A model generated the notes under the pieces. It was not told the DNA's origin. It was given only the letters and a program-made list of their open reading frames with translations, and did no database searches. A DNA stretch of 64,000 nucleotides from Nevskia sp. (GTDB lineage: Bacteria > Pseudomonadota > Gammaproteobacteria > Nevskiales > Nevskiaceae), in assembly GCF_021732705.1 (NCBI RefSeq), contig NZ_JAKFUM010000017.1:1-64000 (forward strand). Direction: 5' to 3'. How positions within the stretch are numbered: position 1 is the stretch's first letter; each line of letters starts with the position of its first letter. The translations under genes were made by a program, and so were the position numbers. Positions 36,846-45,613 of this stretch are shown here, piece by piece.

Positions 36846-38339
36846 TCAGCTCGACTCGCGCATCCGCGTCTGGGCGTCGAGCTTCTTGACGAAGTATTCG
36901 ATGATGCGGCGGTAGATCGCATCCTTCAGCACGAGGTCTTCGACGCCGAAGTCGATGTTCGGGTTGTCGTTGACTTCGATGACCTTGACCACGTTGCCGA
37001 ACTGCTTGAGATCGACGCCGTAGAGGCCGTCGCCGACCGCGCGCGCGGCCTGCACGGCCACGCTGAGCACCTGCTTCGGAACATTGGCGACGTCGAGCGT
37101 CTCGTGGTCGCCTTCGCTCTTCGCACCCTTGGCGTCGCGCTTGACCACCTGCCAGTGCTGCTTGGCCATGAAGTAGCGGCAGGCGTACAGCGGCTGGCCG
37201 TCGAGCACGCCGACGCGCCAGTCGTATTCCGTGGGCTCGAAGGCCTGGGCCACGATCAGGTCCGAGCGTTCGAGGAAATCGCGCGTTTCGCGCTTGAACT
37301 CGATGGCGTTCTCGACCTTGATCACGCCCTTGCTGAACTGCGAATCCGGCTGTTTCAGCACCATCGGAAAGCCCAACTCGCGCACCACTTCATCGAGGTT
37401 CGCTCGGTGCAGCAGCACGGTTTTCGGTTGCGGAATGCGGTGCCGCTCCATCAGTTGCGCGAGGAACACCTTGTTGGCGGCGCGCAGGATCGATTCCGGC
37501 GCGTCGACCACGATCAGGCCTTCGCGCGCGGCGCGGCGGGCGAAGCGGTAGGTGTGGTGGTTGACCGCCGTGGTTTCGCGGATGAACAGCGCGTCGTACT
37601 CGGCGACGTGGCCGTAGTCGCCCTTGTCGAGGAAATCGACCGAGAAGCCGAGGTCTTCCGCCGCCTTCTCGAAAGCCTTCAGCGCCCGGGCGTTCGACGG
37701 CGGTTCCTTCTCGTCCTCGTTGATCAGGATCGCGAGGTCGTAGCGGGTGGAATCGCGCTTCTTGCGCGGGCTTCGGCGGCGCGTGAAGTAGTCGCGCGCG
37801 GTCTGGTACAGGAATTCGTGGTGGCTGGCCGGCACTTCGCCGAGGGCGATCGGGCCGAGCGTGTCGACGCGCCATTCGTCGCCGCGCCAGACGAACTTGG
37901 CCTGCAGCAGCGGCGCCGGGAACAGGTTGAACAGCGCCCGCGCCAGCTTCTCGTGGCGGATGTACGGCGAATCGCCGAAGTAGACGTTCAGCACGTATTC
38001 GCTGGAGCCGAGCCGGGCGAGGCTCTTCTGCATCAGCTCCTCGATCTCGTCGTTCAGCACGCTCGGCGATTCGGCGAGCTTCAGATCCTGGACGGTCGTG
38101 ATGTCCGGCAGGATGCGGTGACCGCGCGCGCCCGCCAGCAGCGACACGTAGTAGCCGGTGGTCTGATAGCTGAAGGTGCGGCACAGGTTGTAGACGCGGG
38201 CGCCGCGGATGCGGGTGAATTCGTCCTGCGTCAGGTACTTCCACGCGGTGACGACTTCGACGCCGGGGATTTCCACCGGCCAGTCGGACAGCTGATCGAC
38301 GACGACGAGGCCGCTCACGGCAGCATCGCCTTCCGGCAT
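36846..38339 (-). CDS. RimK-like ATP-grasp protein with RLAN domain
   Basis: A 497-residue protein with an N-terminal RLAN (RimK-like ATP-grasp N-terminal) domain, about residues 5-200, and a C-terminal ATP-grasp ligase domain. The ligase part has RETTAVNHHTYRFARRAAREGLIVVD, KVFLAQLMERHRIPQPKTVLL, FPMVLKQPDSQFSKGVIKV and the metal-binding VIEVNDNPNIDFGVED. ATP-grasp enzymes of this kind join an amino acid to a carboxylate; the substrate here is unknown. The ATG at 38339 gives MPEGDAAVSGLVVVDQLSDWP, the family N-terminus; the frame upstream is open but low in similarity. No operon partner is apparent. Confidence 0.9.
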   Translation of the reverse strand: MPEGDAAVSGLVVVDQLSDWPVEIPGVEVVTAWKYLTQDEFTRIRGARVYNLCRTFSYQTTGYYVSLLAGARGHRILPDITTVQDLKLAESPSVLNDEIEELMQKSLARLGSSEYVLNVYFGDSPYIRHEKLARALFNLFPAPLLQAKFVWRGDEWRVDTLGPIALGEVPASHHEFLYQTARDYFTRRRSPRKKRDSTRYDLAILINEDEKEPPSNARALKAFEKAAEDLGFSVDFLDKGDYGHVAEYDALFIRETTAVNHHTYRFARRAAREGLIVVDAPESILRAANKVFLAQLMERHRIPQPKTVLLHRANLDEVVRELGFPMVLKQPDSQFSKGVIKVENAIEFKRETRDFLERSDLIVAQAFEPTEYDWRVGVLDGQPLYACRYFMAKQHWQVVKRDAKGAKSEGDHETLDVANVPKQVLSVAVQAARAVGDGLYGVDLKQFGNVVKVIEVNDNPNIDFGVEDLVLKDAIYRRIIEYFVKKLDAQTRMRESS

Positions 38340-38644
38340 TGCGGAGGTTCGTCGGCGCTGTCGCCGGGATGTTCGCTGACCGGCGCGGCCAAGCTGCCGG
38401 CGGTTTCGAGTTGCGGGTCGGGCATGCCTGCGGACGGCTCGTGGCGGTGGGGGAAGGCGATGGCTGGAAATGCTAGCACGCGACGTTTGCGGCACCGGCG
38501 GCGCATCCGGCGGCGGAGGACCGGCGTAGGCTATGACGAAGCGAACGTCGGCTAGAGACTGCCTATGGCCGTCGGGCGTTCCATCGAAAAGCCACCCGGA
38601 CCACCGGGACCATTCAGGCAACCGCGTTCAGGGAGAGAGACACC
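38340..38644. other. Intergenic region between RimK-like and hydrolase genes
   Basis: About 305 bp between divergent genes, so both promoters should lie here. I see no convincing gene, repeat or RNA. TAGGCT at 38526-38531 is a possible -10-like element for the hydrolase gene, which has a GGGAGAGAGA ribosome site. Confidence 0.4.
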
Positions 38645-39805
38645 ATGTTTGGACGAGACCCGTTCCACCGTCGGCGGCAGACCACCTGGTTGACGGCGCT
38701 GCCCCGGTTGTCGGCCGCGCTCGGATTGCTGGCCACGGCGGTGATCGCGAACCCGGCGGCCGCGCAGACGACGGTGCCATCGCCGAACGCGGTGGAGTCG
38801 CTGCCGGTGTCGTTCCGGGTGGTCAATCGCAACGACTCCAACGTTCCGTGCCTCGCCGACGGCAAGACCTACACCGTTCGTGGTCATCTCGTCGGCCCTG
38901 CGGCGGATCTCCGCAACCCGTTTCCGCGCAGCGTCACGACCTACCTGCACGGCATCGGCTGGGGCGAGTTCTACTGGCATTTCCAGTCCCAGCCCGAGTA
39001 CGACTACGCCACGCTGATGGCGCAGCGCGGCCATACCTCGCTGGTCTATGACCAGCTCGGCTACGGTGCCAGCGACCGGACGCCGGGTCTGCTGAATTGC
39101 TACGGCTCGGAAGCCAGCGTGGCCAACCAGATCATCGGCGCGCTGAAGACCGGGCGCTACACGGTCGTCGGCCGGACGACGGTGCCGACCTTCGCGCAGG
39201 TCGCGCTGGCGTCGAATCAGGCCGCGGCCCTGGTCTCGCAGCCGACCGTCTACTCGTATTCCGCACCGCTGGCACCGAACGCCGACGCGCTAATCGTCAC
39301 CTCGTTCGCCGACTTCGCGGGCGCCTTCAAGCCGGCGTTCGCGCTGCAATCGGCGCCGTTCTTCAGCCGGTGCCTGCTCGGCGGCGAGCCCAGTGACGGC
39401 CCCGGCGGCAGCGGTCCGAGGTTCTACGTGAACTTCCCGCCGTCAGACGAGGCCTTCGCCAGCGTCAACTTCGCCAATGCCGATCCGGCGATCGTCGCCG
39501 CCGCCACTGCGGCCCGCGGCCGCTCGCCATGCGGCGAGGCCCTGTCCGCGTTCCAGACTATCGGCCTCGATTCACTGCAGATCCTGCTGCGTCAGGTCCG
39601 CGTGCCGGTGCTGATCGTCAACGGCCTCGACGATGCCTTCTTCATCCAGCCGCTCGGCGGCAATGCCCAGCGCCGCCTGTATCCGAACAGCCCGGACGTG
39701 ACGGTGGCGTTCATCGCCAACGCCGGACAGGCGCTGACCCTCGAACGCACCGCGCCGGACTTTCGCAATGTGATGGATGCCTGGCTCCGCGCCCGCCGGT
39801 TCTGA
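38645..39805 (+). CDS. Secreted alpha/beta-hydrolase-fold protein with altered catalytic residues
   Basis: A 386-residue exported protein; a signal-like segment (residues 22-40) ends AAAQTT. The fold is recognisable: oxyanion segment YLHGIGWGEFYW (100-111), YDQLGYGASD (135-144) and the C-terminal VPVLIVNGLDDAFF strand with the acid residue. However, the nucleophile elbow that should be GxSxG aligns with Ala189-Ser-Asn191-Gln-Ala193, and the catalytic His position near AGQALTLE is Gln362. Both changes argue for a non-classical or inactive enzyme. A decayed copy of its second half lies at 40518-40905. The ATG follows a purine-rich ribosome site. Confidence 0.8.
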   Translation: MFGRDPFHRRRQTTWLTALPRLSAALGLLATAVIANPAAAQTTVPSPNAVESLPVSFRVVNRNDSNVPCLADGKTYTVRGHLVGPAADLRNPFPRSVTTYLHGIGWGEFYWHFQSQPEYDYATLMAQRGHTSLVYDQLGYGASDRTPGLLNCYGSEASVANQIIGALKTGRYTVVGRTTVPTFAQVALASNQAAALVSQPTVYSYSAPLAPNADALIVTSFADFAGAFKPAFALQSAPFFSRCLLGGEPSDGPGGSGPRFYVNFPPSDEAFASVNFANADPAIVAAATAARGRSPCGEALSAFQTIGLDSLQILLRQVRVPVLIVNGLDDAFFIQPLGGNAQRRLYPNSPDVTVAFIANAGQALTLERTAPDFRNVMDAWLRARRF

Positions 39806-39819
39806 CGAGGCTGATCCCG

Positions 39820-40188
39820 ATGACGATTCTCGGACTGCGTACCGCGATCTATCCGGTTCCCGATCTGGCGGCCGGCAAGCTGTTCTACAGCGCCGTGCTC
39901 GGCACCGCGCCGTACTTCGACGAGCCGTACTACGTCGGCTTCCGCGTTGGCGGCTTCGAGCTCGGGCTGCTCCCGGACGAGAAGCCCGGCGTTGACGGCA
40001 CGCAGGCGATCTGGGGCACGGCGGATATCGATGCCGAATACGCCCGCCTGCTGTCGATCGGTGCGACCCCGCTGGTGCCGGTCAACGACGTCGGCGGCGG
40101 CATCCGCGTGGCCGACGTGCTGGACCCGTTCGGCAACCGGTTCTCGATCATCGAGAACCCGCATTTCGATCCGGCGGCGGTGCGCTGA
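39820..40188 (+). CDS. VOC (glyoxalase/dioxygenase-fold) family protein
   Basis: A 122-residue protein with the two beta-alpha-beta-beta-beta modules of the vicinal oxygen chelate fold: TAIYPVPDLAAGKLFYSAVLGTAP, FRVGGFELGLLPDE, and IRVADVLDPFGNRFSIIENPHFD. Small VOC proteins bind metals or hydrophobic drugs, or act as lyases and dioxygenases; the metal ligands are not obvious here and function is unknown. It is 14 bp after the hydrolase gene and forms an operon with it. The first codons are also found, mutated, in the pseudogene segment at 40912. Confidence 0.88.
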   Translation: MTILGLRTAIYPVPDLAAGKLFYSAVLGTAPYFDEPYYVGFRVGGFELGLLPDEKPGVDGTQAIWGTADIDAEYARLLSIGATPLVPVNDVGGGIRVADVLDPFGNRFSIIENPHFDPAAVR

Positions 40189-40210
40189 ACGCGCTATCAG
40201 CCGTGACGAC

Positions 40211-40230
40211 GGGGATTCAGCTGAATCCCC
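40211..40230. terminator. Perfect 20-bp palindrome after the VOC gene
   Basis: GGGGATTCAGCTGAATCCCC, 22 bp past the stop codon. No T tract follows, so it is a possible Rho-assisted terminator or RNA-end hairpin for the hydrolase-VOC operon. Confidence 0.4.
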
Positions 40231-40239
40231 GCCACGGTT

Positions 40240-40517
40240 TCAAGGGTTCTCGCTGGGCGCGATGAAGCGCCCGAAACCGCGCGGCCCGTCGGCAGTCTCG
40301 ACCGAGCGGGTGACCCGCAGCGCCGCCGCGTCAATCTGCTGCACCGTGTTGCTCTCCCAGTTCACGACGTACATGGAGCGGCCATCGCCGCTGGTGTCGA
40401 TGCCTTCCGGGTAGTCGCCAACCCGGGATCGAGGCCACTACGGCAAGTGTGCATTAGTCGAACGCGTTGACGGTCCCGGTGTACTGGTTGCTGACGAAGC
40501 CGCGGACGTGGGCGACG
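40240..40517 (-). pseudogene. Fragment of a YncE/YVTN-propeller gene (decayed copy)
   Basis: The minus strand is clearly similar to the 3' third of the intact propeller gene at 42332-43312, including the GPRGFGRF ending, the VNWESNTVQQIDAA segment and the GYPE..IDTSGDG part, but with small deletions and substitutions that break the frame near 40420-40460. The similarity stops near 40517, where similarity to the hydrolase gene begins. It is a remnant of a duplicated block. Confidence 0.8.
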
Positions 40518-40905
40518 TTCGTCACCCAGTGCCTGCTCGGCGGCTAGCGCAGTGACGGCCCGGCGGCAGCGGCCCGGAGTTCTAAGTAAAATTTCCGCCG
40601 TCCGACGACGCGTTAGCCCGCGTCGACTTCGCCAATGCCGATCCGGTCATCATCGCTGCCACCACGGTAGGCCGCAGCCGCTTGCCATGCGGCTGTCCGA
40701 GTTACAGACCATCGGCGCAAGTACGCTGCAGGTCCTACTGCATCAGGTTCGCGTGCCGATGCTGATCGTCAACGGTCTTGAGGATGCGTTCTTTGCCCGG
40801 CCGCTCGGCGGTAATTTTCTGCACAACCTGTACCCGAAGGGTCCGAGCGCACATCGCCGGACTTCCGCAAAATGATGGATGCCTGACTCCGCCAGTACCG
40901 GTTCT
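40518..40905 (+). pseudogene. Decayed copy of the alpha/beta-hydrolase 3' half
   Basis: Corresponds to about 39367-39805 of the intact gene (CLLGG...SDGPGG...NFPPSDEAFA...RVPVLIVNGLDDAFF). It contains in-frame stops (TAG near 40546, TAA near 40585) and a deletion removing the AGQALTLE region. No open frame of useful length remains. It lies in the same orientation and order relative to a VOC fragment as the intact genes. Confidence 0.8.
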
Positions 40906-40911
40906 GAAGCC

Positions 40912-40965
40912 ATGCCGATCCTCGGCCTGCCCGGTGATTTACCCGATCGCCGGCTTGGCCGAGGG
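40912..40965 (+). pseudogene. Fragment of the VOC gene 5' end
   Basis: Starts ATGCCGATCCTCGGCCTGC, matching the first codons of the VOC gene at 39820, then continues with frameshifts through a PDLA-like segment and is lost at the edge of the AT-rich island. It completes the hydrolase-VOC order of the duplicated block. Confidence 0.65.
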
Positions 40966-40969
40966 AGTC

Positions 40970-42199
40970 TTAGGATCGAAACTTAAGTGCCTGCCGCCTG
41001 AGGTGGATTTGGCGCTTCAGCTCAATTCGTTCAGTTGGGGATTCGAGGAAAAAATTACATTCTTCGAGTGAACGAAATTTCGAAGCGTTGTTGATGTGAA
41101 ACCAAGCAAGTCTCATGAAATAAAATTGCAGCTGATAGCAATAATTTCTCGCGCGGCTAGACTCCTCGCCGACATGGACTGTAGAGTTTCTGTAAAGACG
41201 CAAATGTTCGAGCATTTGCAAGTGATAGTCACGATCGCTAAACAAAAATGCGCACTGATTTACTAATCTCTCGTAGTCGGCATTTGCGGTTGATGAAAGC
41301 GATTCGAAGGCGCCCCAGAGCTTTAGGAACGCCGTATTTGGATCGCGTTCGTCTAGTGCGCGAGCAAATCTGATCAGCGCTGAGATTATCGCCTCGCGAT
41401 ATGCACATTTCGCAATCTGCCGCAGCGCTTTATTACAATTTGAATGCAGCTTTACTGGGTCAAGAAATTCAAATGGTCGGGCTTTCGTAAAAATTGGATC
41501 GAACCAAATACCGTCAACTGCCGAGCTTCCATCAGGCCGGTGAAGTGTATGAATGCTGCCCATGCGAATTACATTGATGGGCTCGTACGCTACGTGTCCA
41601 AAGCTAATCTTTAGTTGCGGATTGAGCTGTGAACACCATAAAGCTCTCAGCAAATCGATCGAGCGAAAAGATTTACTAAATGCTGCTTCTGGATTTTTCG
41701 CTCTGACTTGTATTGTCAGGTTTTGATAATTACTAGGCGTTTTTTCTGCGACGTCACCCCAGTCTTCAATTTGTAAATTTCGTGTTTTCAGGAAATTTTT
41801 AGGAAATATCTTCTTAGAAAAATATATTCTATTACCCAGGCACTCTATGCTTCTTAATGAATTTACATGCGACACCGAAACAGTAGATAAAAAATGGTAA
41901 ATCTCATCTTTTTTTGATAGCTTGTCGGAGAGAAGGCGATTTAAAATTTCAAGAAAGCCATCGGTCGTGAGGCTTTTTGATGTTGACTTGGCTAGACCTT
42001 CCCAGATCAAGCTATATGTATCGATTTCGGAGGATACAACAGGCAAATCGAGCATGGAGTGCAAGGCCGGAAGTATATTTTCAATCTCGAAGCCAGAATA
42101 AAAAATAGATTGGTCTTCAGATTTAACTCGCATGCTTTCAAGTTTGTTTAAAATAACTTGAGGTCTTAATCTTCGATTCTTCTTCCATTTTATAGGCAT
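40970..42199 (-). CDS. HEPN-like protein in an AT-rich island (possible RNase/defence gene)
   Basis: A 409-residue protein whose gene is far more AT-rich than every neighbour, with AAA, ATT and TTT codons, so it was probably acquired by transfer. The C-terminal part reads NTAFLKLWGAFESLSS, then LEHLRLYRNSTVHVGEES. The R337-x4-H342 pair in an all-helical context is the HEPN RNase motif, as in ApeA-like and other defence-associated proteins. The N-terminal 280 residues are unrelated to anything I recognise. No membrane segment or signal is visible. It is a single gene, so it would have to act alone or with distant partners. An RNA-cleaving antiphage or toxin role is inference. Confidence 0.7.
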   Translation of the reverse strand: MPIKWKKNRRLRPQVILNKLESMRVKSEDQSIFYSGFEIENILPALHSMLDLPVVSSEIDTYSLIWEGLAKSTSKSLTTDGFLEILNRLLSDKLSKKDEIYHFLSTVSVSHVNSLRSIECLGNRIYFSKKIFPKNFLKTRNLQIEDWGDVAEKTPSNYQNLTIQVRAKNPEAAFSKSFRSIDLLRALWCSQLNPQLKISFGHVAYEPINVIRMGSIHTLHRPDGSSAVDGIWFDPIFTKARPFEFLDPVKLHSNCNKALRQIAKCAYREAIISALIRFARALDERDPNTAFLKLWGAFESLSSTANADYERLVNQCAFLFSDRDYHLQMLEHLRLYRNSTVHVGEESSRARNYCYQLQFYFMRLAWFHINNASKFRSLEECNFFLESPTERIELKRQIHLRRQALKFRS

Positions 42200-42331
42200 A
42201 GCGAGTCTCGGTTAGGAGAGAAGTACATATCCTTTCAGGCTACGGGAGCTTTTTCTATGTTTTCGTCTCGATAATCGAAATATTGTTTTCTGTATATCGA
42301 GCCCAGAGGTATCTTGGTCAGTGGTTTGCTG

Positions 42332-43312
42332 CTACTTAACCGGTATTGAAGTGACAAAGCGCCCGAAGCCGCGTGGCCCGTCGGCGGTGTCGACCATGCG
42401 CGTGACGCGCAGCGTTGCCGCATCGATCTGCTGCACCGTGTTGCTTTCCCAGTTCACGACATAGACCGAGCGGCCGTCGCCGCTGGTGTCGATGCCTTCC
42501 GGGTAGTCGCCGACCGGGATCGTCGCCAGCACGGCGAGCGTCTGCTCGTCGAACGCGGTGACGGTGCCGGCGTACTGGTTGGTGACGAAACCGCGGCCAC
42601 TGGCGAAGGCCACGGCGTACGGGCGCTCGCCGACCGGCACGGTGCCGATGACGCGGGCGCTGGCCACGTCGATCACGCTGACATCGTGGCTGCCGACGTT
42701 CGCGGTGTAGGCGCGGCGGCCGTCGGCGGACAGCGTGACGCCGAACGGCCGCGTGCCGACCTTGACCACGGCGCGCACGGTCAGCGTGTCGGCATCGAGG
42801 ATCGAGACCTGATCGTCGTCGCGGTCCGCGCTCAGCAGCGTGTGGCCGTCATCGGTGATCGCGAGGCCGCTCGGCGACTGGCCGACCGCGACGAAGCCGG
42901 AGATGGCGCGGGTCACCGGATCGATCGCATAGACGCGATGCTCGTACCAGTCCGCAACGTAGACCGGGCTGCCCGAGGGCGGCACGGCGATGCCGAGCGG
43001 CCCGCCGCCGACGGGGACCTTGCCGACGACGCTGCGGCTGGCCGTATCGAGAATGCTGACGCAGCGGCCTTCCGGGCTGGTGACATAGGCCCGGCCGGCC
43101 TGGGTGGCGATGGCGATGCCGGCCGGCTTGCCGTCGACCGGGATATCCGAAACGCGGGTCATCGTCGCCAGATCGATGACGCTGACCCGGTTCGCGACCT
43201 GCGCCGGCACGAAGGCGAACTCGCGAGCCTCGGCGGCTGGGGCCGACGCGGGCAGCAGCGCCGCAGCCAGCGCGATCCCGCGCGCGACGCTGCTGCCGAT
43301 GCCGCGGCTCAC
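42332..43312 (-). CDS. YncE-like YVTN beta-propeller secreted protein
   Basis: A 326-residue exported protein with a signal peptide (SSVARGIALAAALLPASAPAAEA) and about seven blades of the YVTN/NHL-type propeller, each with a repeated pattern such as VSVIDLATMTRVSDIPVDGKPAGIAI, VSILDTASRSVVGKVPVGGGPLGIAV and VSVIDVASARVIGTVPVGERPYAVAF. Such proteins bind DNA, surface ligands or redox partners in the periplasm, and some accompany PQQ dehydrogenases. GTG 43312 overlaps the stop of the SRPBCC gene, so the two are in one operon. The upstream open frame does not add conserved residues. Confidence 0.88.
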   Translation of the reverse strand: MSRGIGSSVARGIALAAALLPASAPAAEAREFAFVPAQVANRVSVIDLATMTRVSDIPVDGKPAGIAIATQAGRAYVTSPEGRCVSILDTASRSVVGKVPVGGGPLGIAVPPSGSPVYVADWYEHRVYAIDPVTRAISGFVAVGQSPSGLAITDDGHTLLSADRDDDQVSILDADTLTVRAVVKVGTRPFGVTLSADGRRAYTANVGSHDVSVIDVASARVIGTVPVGERPYAVAFASGRGFVTNQYAGTVTAFDEQTLAVLATIPVGDYPEGIDTSGDGRSVYVVNWESNTVQQIDAATLRVTRMVDTADGPRGFGRFVTSIPVK

Positions 43313-43851
43313 TTGCCGCTTTCGAGCGCTTTCTTCAGTTCGGCGAGGCTGCTCTGGTACAGCTTGGTGACGGCGGCCTGCGAGGCGTCGTCGTTCAGTT
43401 CCGGCGGCGGGTCGTTGTTCGGATAGCCGCGGTAGAAGCCGGCGCGCCATTCGACCTTGCTGGTGGCGCCGTCACCGCTGACGGTGATCGTCGACGAGTA
43501 GTTGCTGACCGGCAGCACCTTCGGCTCGACCATCGTGATCTTGTAGGTATAGGTCCTGGCGGCCGCGTCGTACTTGGTCAGCTCTTCGGCAACCGTCGGC
43601 GCGCCTTCGGCCTTCAGCGTCAGCACGCGGGTGGCGCCGACCTCGCTGCCGCCCTTGGCGTCGGTCTTGGCAACCGCCGGAATCCACGCGGCATCGTCGA
43701 ACTTCCCGATCTTCGCCCAGACCTTGTCGGCGGGAGCGGCGATCTCGATCGACTCCGTCACCTTCAGCCGCGACGGGCCGTGCGCCTGCACCAGCGACGG
43801 CACCACGGCCAGCGCCATGGCGCCGGCCCACACAAACGAACGCTTCGACAC
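43309..43851 (-). CDS. Periplasmic SRPBCC-family protein (MxaD-like)
   Basis: A 180-residue protein with a signal peptide (FVWAGAMALAVVPSLVQAHG) and an SRPBCC/START-like domain: VTESIEIAAPADKVWAKIGKFDDAAWIPAV, TRVLTLKAEGAPTVAEELTKYDAAARTYTYKI, and STITVSGDGATSKVEWRAGFYRG. The domain forms a hydrophobic ligand pocket. Relatives sit in methanol-oxidation and similar clusters (MxaD), but no dehydrogenase is present here. The start is GTG 43851, with GGAGG eight bases upstream; a TTG at 43857 is less well placed. It is co-translated with the propeller gene. Confidence 0.85.
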   Translation of the reverse strand: MSKRSFVWAGAMALAVVPSLVQAHGPSRLKVTESIEIAAPADKVWAKIGKFDDAAWIPAVAKTDAKGGSEVGATRVLTLKAEGAPTVAEELTKYDAAARTYTYKITMVEPKVLPVSNYSSTITVSGDGATSKVEWRAGFYRGYPNNDPPPELNDDASQAAVTKLYQSSLAELKKALESGK

Positions 43852-43915
43852 GGGCAACTCCTCCAGTAGTTCTGACGATTGTTGTGACGCGCGTTTCTTG
43901 GAACGCGGGCGGAGT

Positions 43916-45613
43916 TTATCGTTCGACGCTGGTCGCGGTGGCGATCGTGTTCGAGGCCGGCAAGGTCGGCGGGCGGCGCAGTTTCGTCGCCTGTTCGTAG
44001 GCGTGGCCGTAGCGCAGCAGGCGCGCTTCGCTCCACGCCGGGCCGACGAACGACAGGCCCACGGGCAGGCCGTCGACGAAGCCCATCGGCACGGTCAGGT
44101 GTGGATAGCCCGACACCGCCGGAGCCGACGAGATGCCGCCGCCGATGACGTGATCGCCGAGCGTGTGGTCGGTCAGCCAGGCCGGGGCGCCGGTCGGGGC
44201 GATCAGGACATCGAGCTTGTGCTTCTTCAGCGCCGCATCGATGCCATCGCGGCCGGCCAGCTTCAGCGAGCGGGCGCGTGCCTTGCGGTACTTCGCGTCG
44301 GTCAGCGGGCCGACCGTGTCGGACATCGTGAACAGCTCCTGTCCGAAGTACGGCATTTCCTGCGCGGCTTCCCGGGCATTGAACGCGATCAGCGCCGACA
44401 GCGTCTTCGGCGCGTCGGCATCGAGCGCGGCCAGATACTTCGCGATGCCGTCCTTGAACTCGACCTGCAGCACGAGGAACTCGTCGTCGTCGTAGTCGCC
44501 CTGATTCGGCAGTTCGACGTCGTCGACGATCACGGCACCGGCCGCTTTCAGGGCCGTGATCGCCTCGTCGAAGCGCGATTCGACGCTCGGCAGGAAATCG
44601 GCCAGCTTGCGCAGCACGCCGATCCGCACACCCTGCAGCGACGCGGCTGCCAGCCCGCAGTGGAAGCACTCGCTGGCGCGCGCACCGGTCAGCGCCTTCG
44701 TCGCCGGATCGGCATCGTCGCGGCCGGCGAGGGCATCGAGCAGCAGCGCCGCATCGGCCACCGTGCGGGTCATCGGCCCGGCGGTGTCCTGGCTGGCGGC
44801 GATCGGGATGATGCCGCTGCGCGACACCCGGCCCAGGGTCGGCTTCAGGCCGACCAGCCCGTTGACCGTGCTCGGGCAGACGATCGAGCCGTCGGTCTCC
44901 GTGCCGACGGCGATCGCGGCGAGATTCGCGGCAATCGCCGCGCCGGACCCGGAACTGGAGCCGCAGGCGTTGCGATCCAGCGCATACGGATTGCGGGTCT
45001 GGCCGCCGCGGCCGCTCCAGCCGCTGGACGAATGGGTCGAACGCCAGTTGGCCCATTCGCTGAGATTGGTCTTGCCCAGCACGATGGCACCTGCGGCCCG
45101 CAGGCGTTCGACAAGGTGGGCATCGCGCGCCGGACGGTGACCGACCAGCGCCAGCGAGCCGGCCGTGGTTTCCATCACTTCGGGTCCGGTGCCGGCGGTC
45201 GCGATGTTGTCCTTCAGCAGCACCGGAATGCCGTGCAGCGGGCCATGAATCTTGCCGGTGCGGCGTTCGGCGTCGCGCAGGTCGGCCACGGCCAGCGCAC
45301 CGGGGTTCAGCTCGATCACCGATTTCAGACCGTTGTCGCCATGGTCGATCGCCGCGATCCGCGCCAGATAGAACGACACCAGCGCCCGCGATGTCAGCCG
45401 ACCTTCGGCCAGCCAGCCCTGCAGCTGCGCGACGGTCGCTTCCTCGATCGGCGGCAGCGCCGGCTGGCCATCGGCGGCGGGCGCCGTTTCGAACGCACCC
45501 GACCGCGCTTGCGGCGCGGGGCTGGAGCAGGCGGTGACGGCGGCGACCAACGCGGCGGCAAGGCCTGTGACACACGCGGCGGGCAGGCGATTCAGGGTCG
45601 GGCGAAAGGTCAT
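43916..45613 (-). CDS. Lipoprotein amidase (amidase signature family)
   Basis: A 565-residue amidase with a lipoprotein signal (LVAAVTACSS, lipidation Cys near residue 29), so it is probably tethered in the envelope. The Ser-cisSer-Lys triad is visible: Lys in IPVLLKDNIATAG, and the glycine/serine-rich ACGSSSGSGAAIAANLAAIAVGTETDGSIVCP holding both serines. The C-terminal part has DVLIAPTGAPAW and GYPHLTVPMGFVDGLPVGLSFVG. Members of this branch cleave amides or transfer acyl groups; the natural substrate is unknown. The ATG at 45613 gives the best signal peptide; the frame extends upstream without similarity. Confidence 0.93.
   Translation of the reverse strand: MTFRPTLNRLPAACVTGLAAALVAAVTACSSPAPQARSGAFETAPAADGQPALPPIEEATVAQLQGWLAEGRLTSRALVSFYLARIAAIDHGDNGLKSVIELNPGALAVADLRDAERRTGKIHGPLHGIPVLLKDNIATAGTGPEVMETTAGSLALVGHRPARDAHLVERLRAAGAIVLGKTNLSEWANWRSTHSSSGWSGRGGQTRNPYALDRNACGSSSGSGAAIAANLAAIAVGTETDGSIVCPSTVNGLVGLKPTLGRVSRSGIIPIAASQDTAGPMTRTVADAALLLDALAGRDDADPATKALTGARASECFHCGLAAASLQGVRIGVLRKLADFLPSVESRFDEAITALKAAGAVIVDDVELPNQGDYDDDEFLVLQVEFKDGIAKYLAALDADAPKTLSALIAFNAREAAQEMPYFGQELFTMSDTVGPLTDAKYRKARARSLKLAGRDGIDAALKKHKLDVLIAPTGAPAWLTDHTLGDHVIGGGISSAPAVSGYPHLTVPMGFVDGLPVGLSFVGPAWSEARLLRYGHAYEQATKLRRPPTLPASNTIATATSVER

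Noticed and set aside
38315-38426. Small minus-strand gene (MPDPQLETAGSLAAPVSEHP)
   Set aside because: Overlaps the start of the RimK-like gene in another frame, has no ribosome-binding site and no recognisable similarity.
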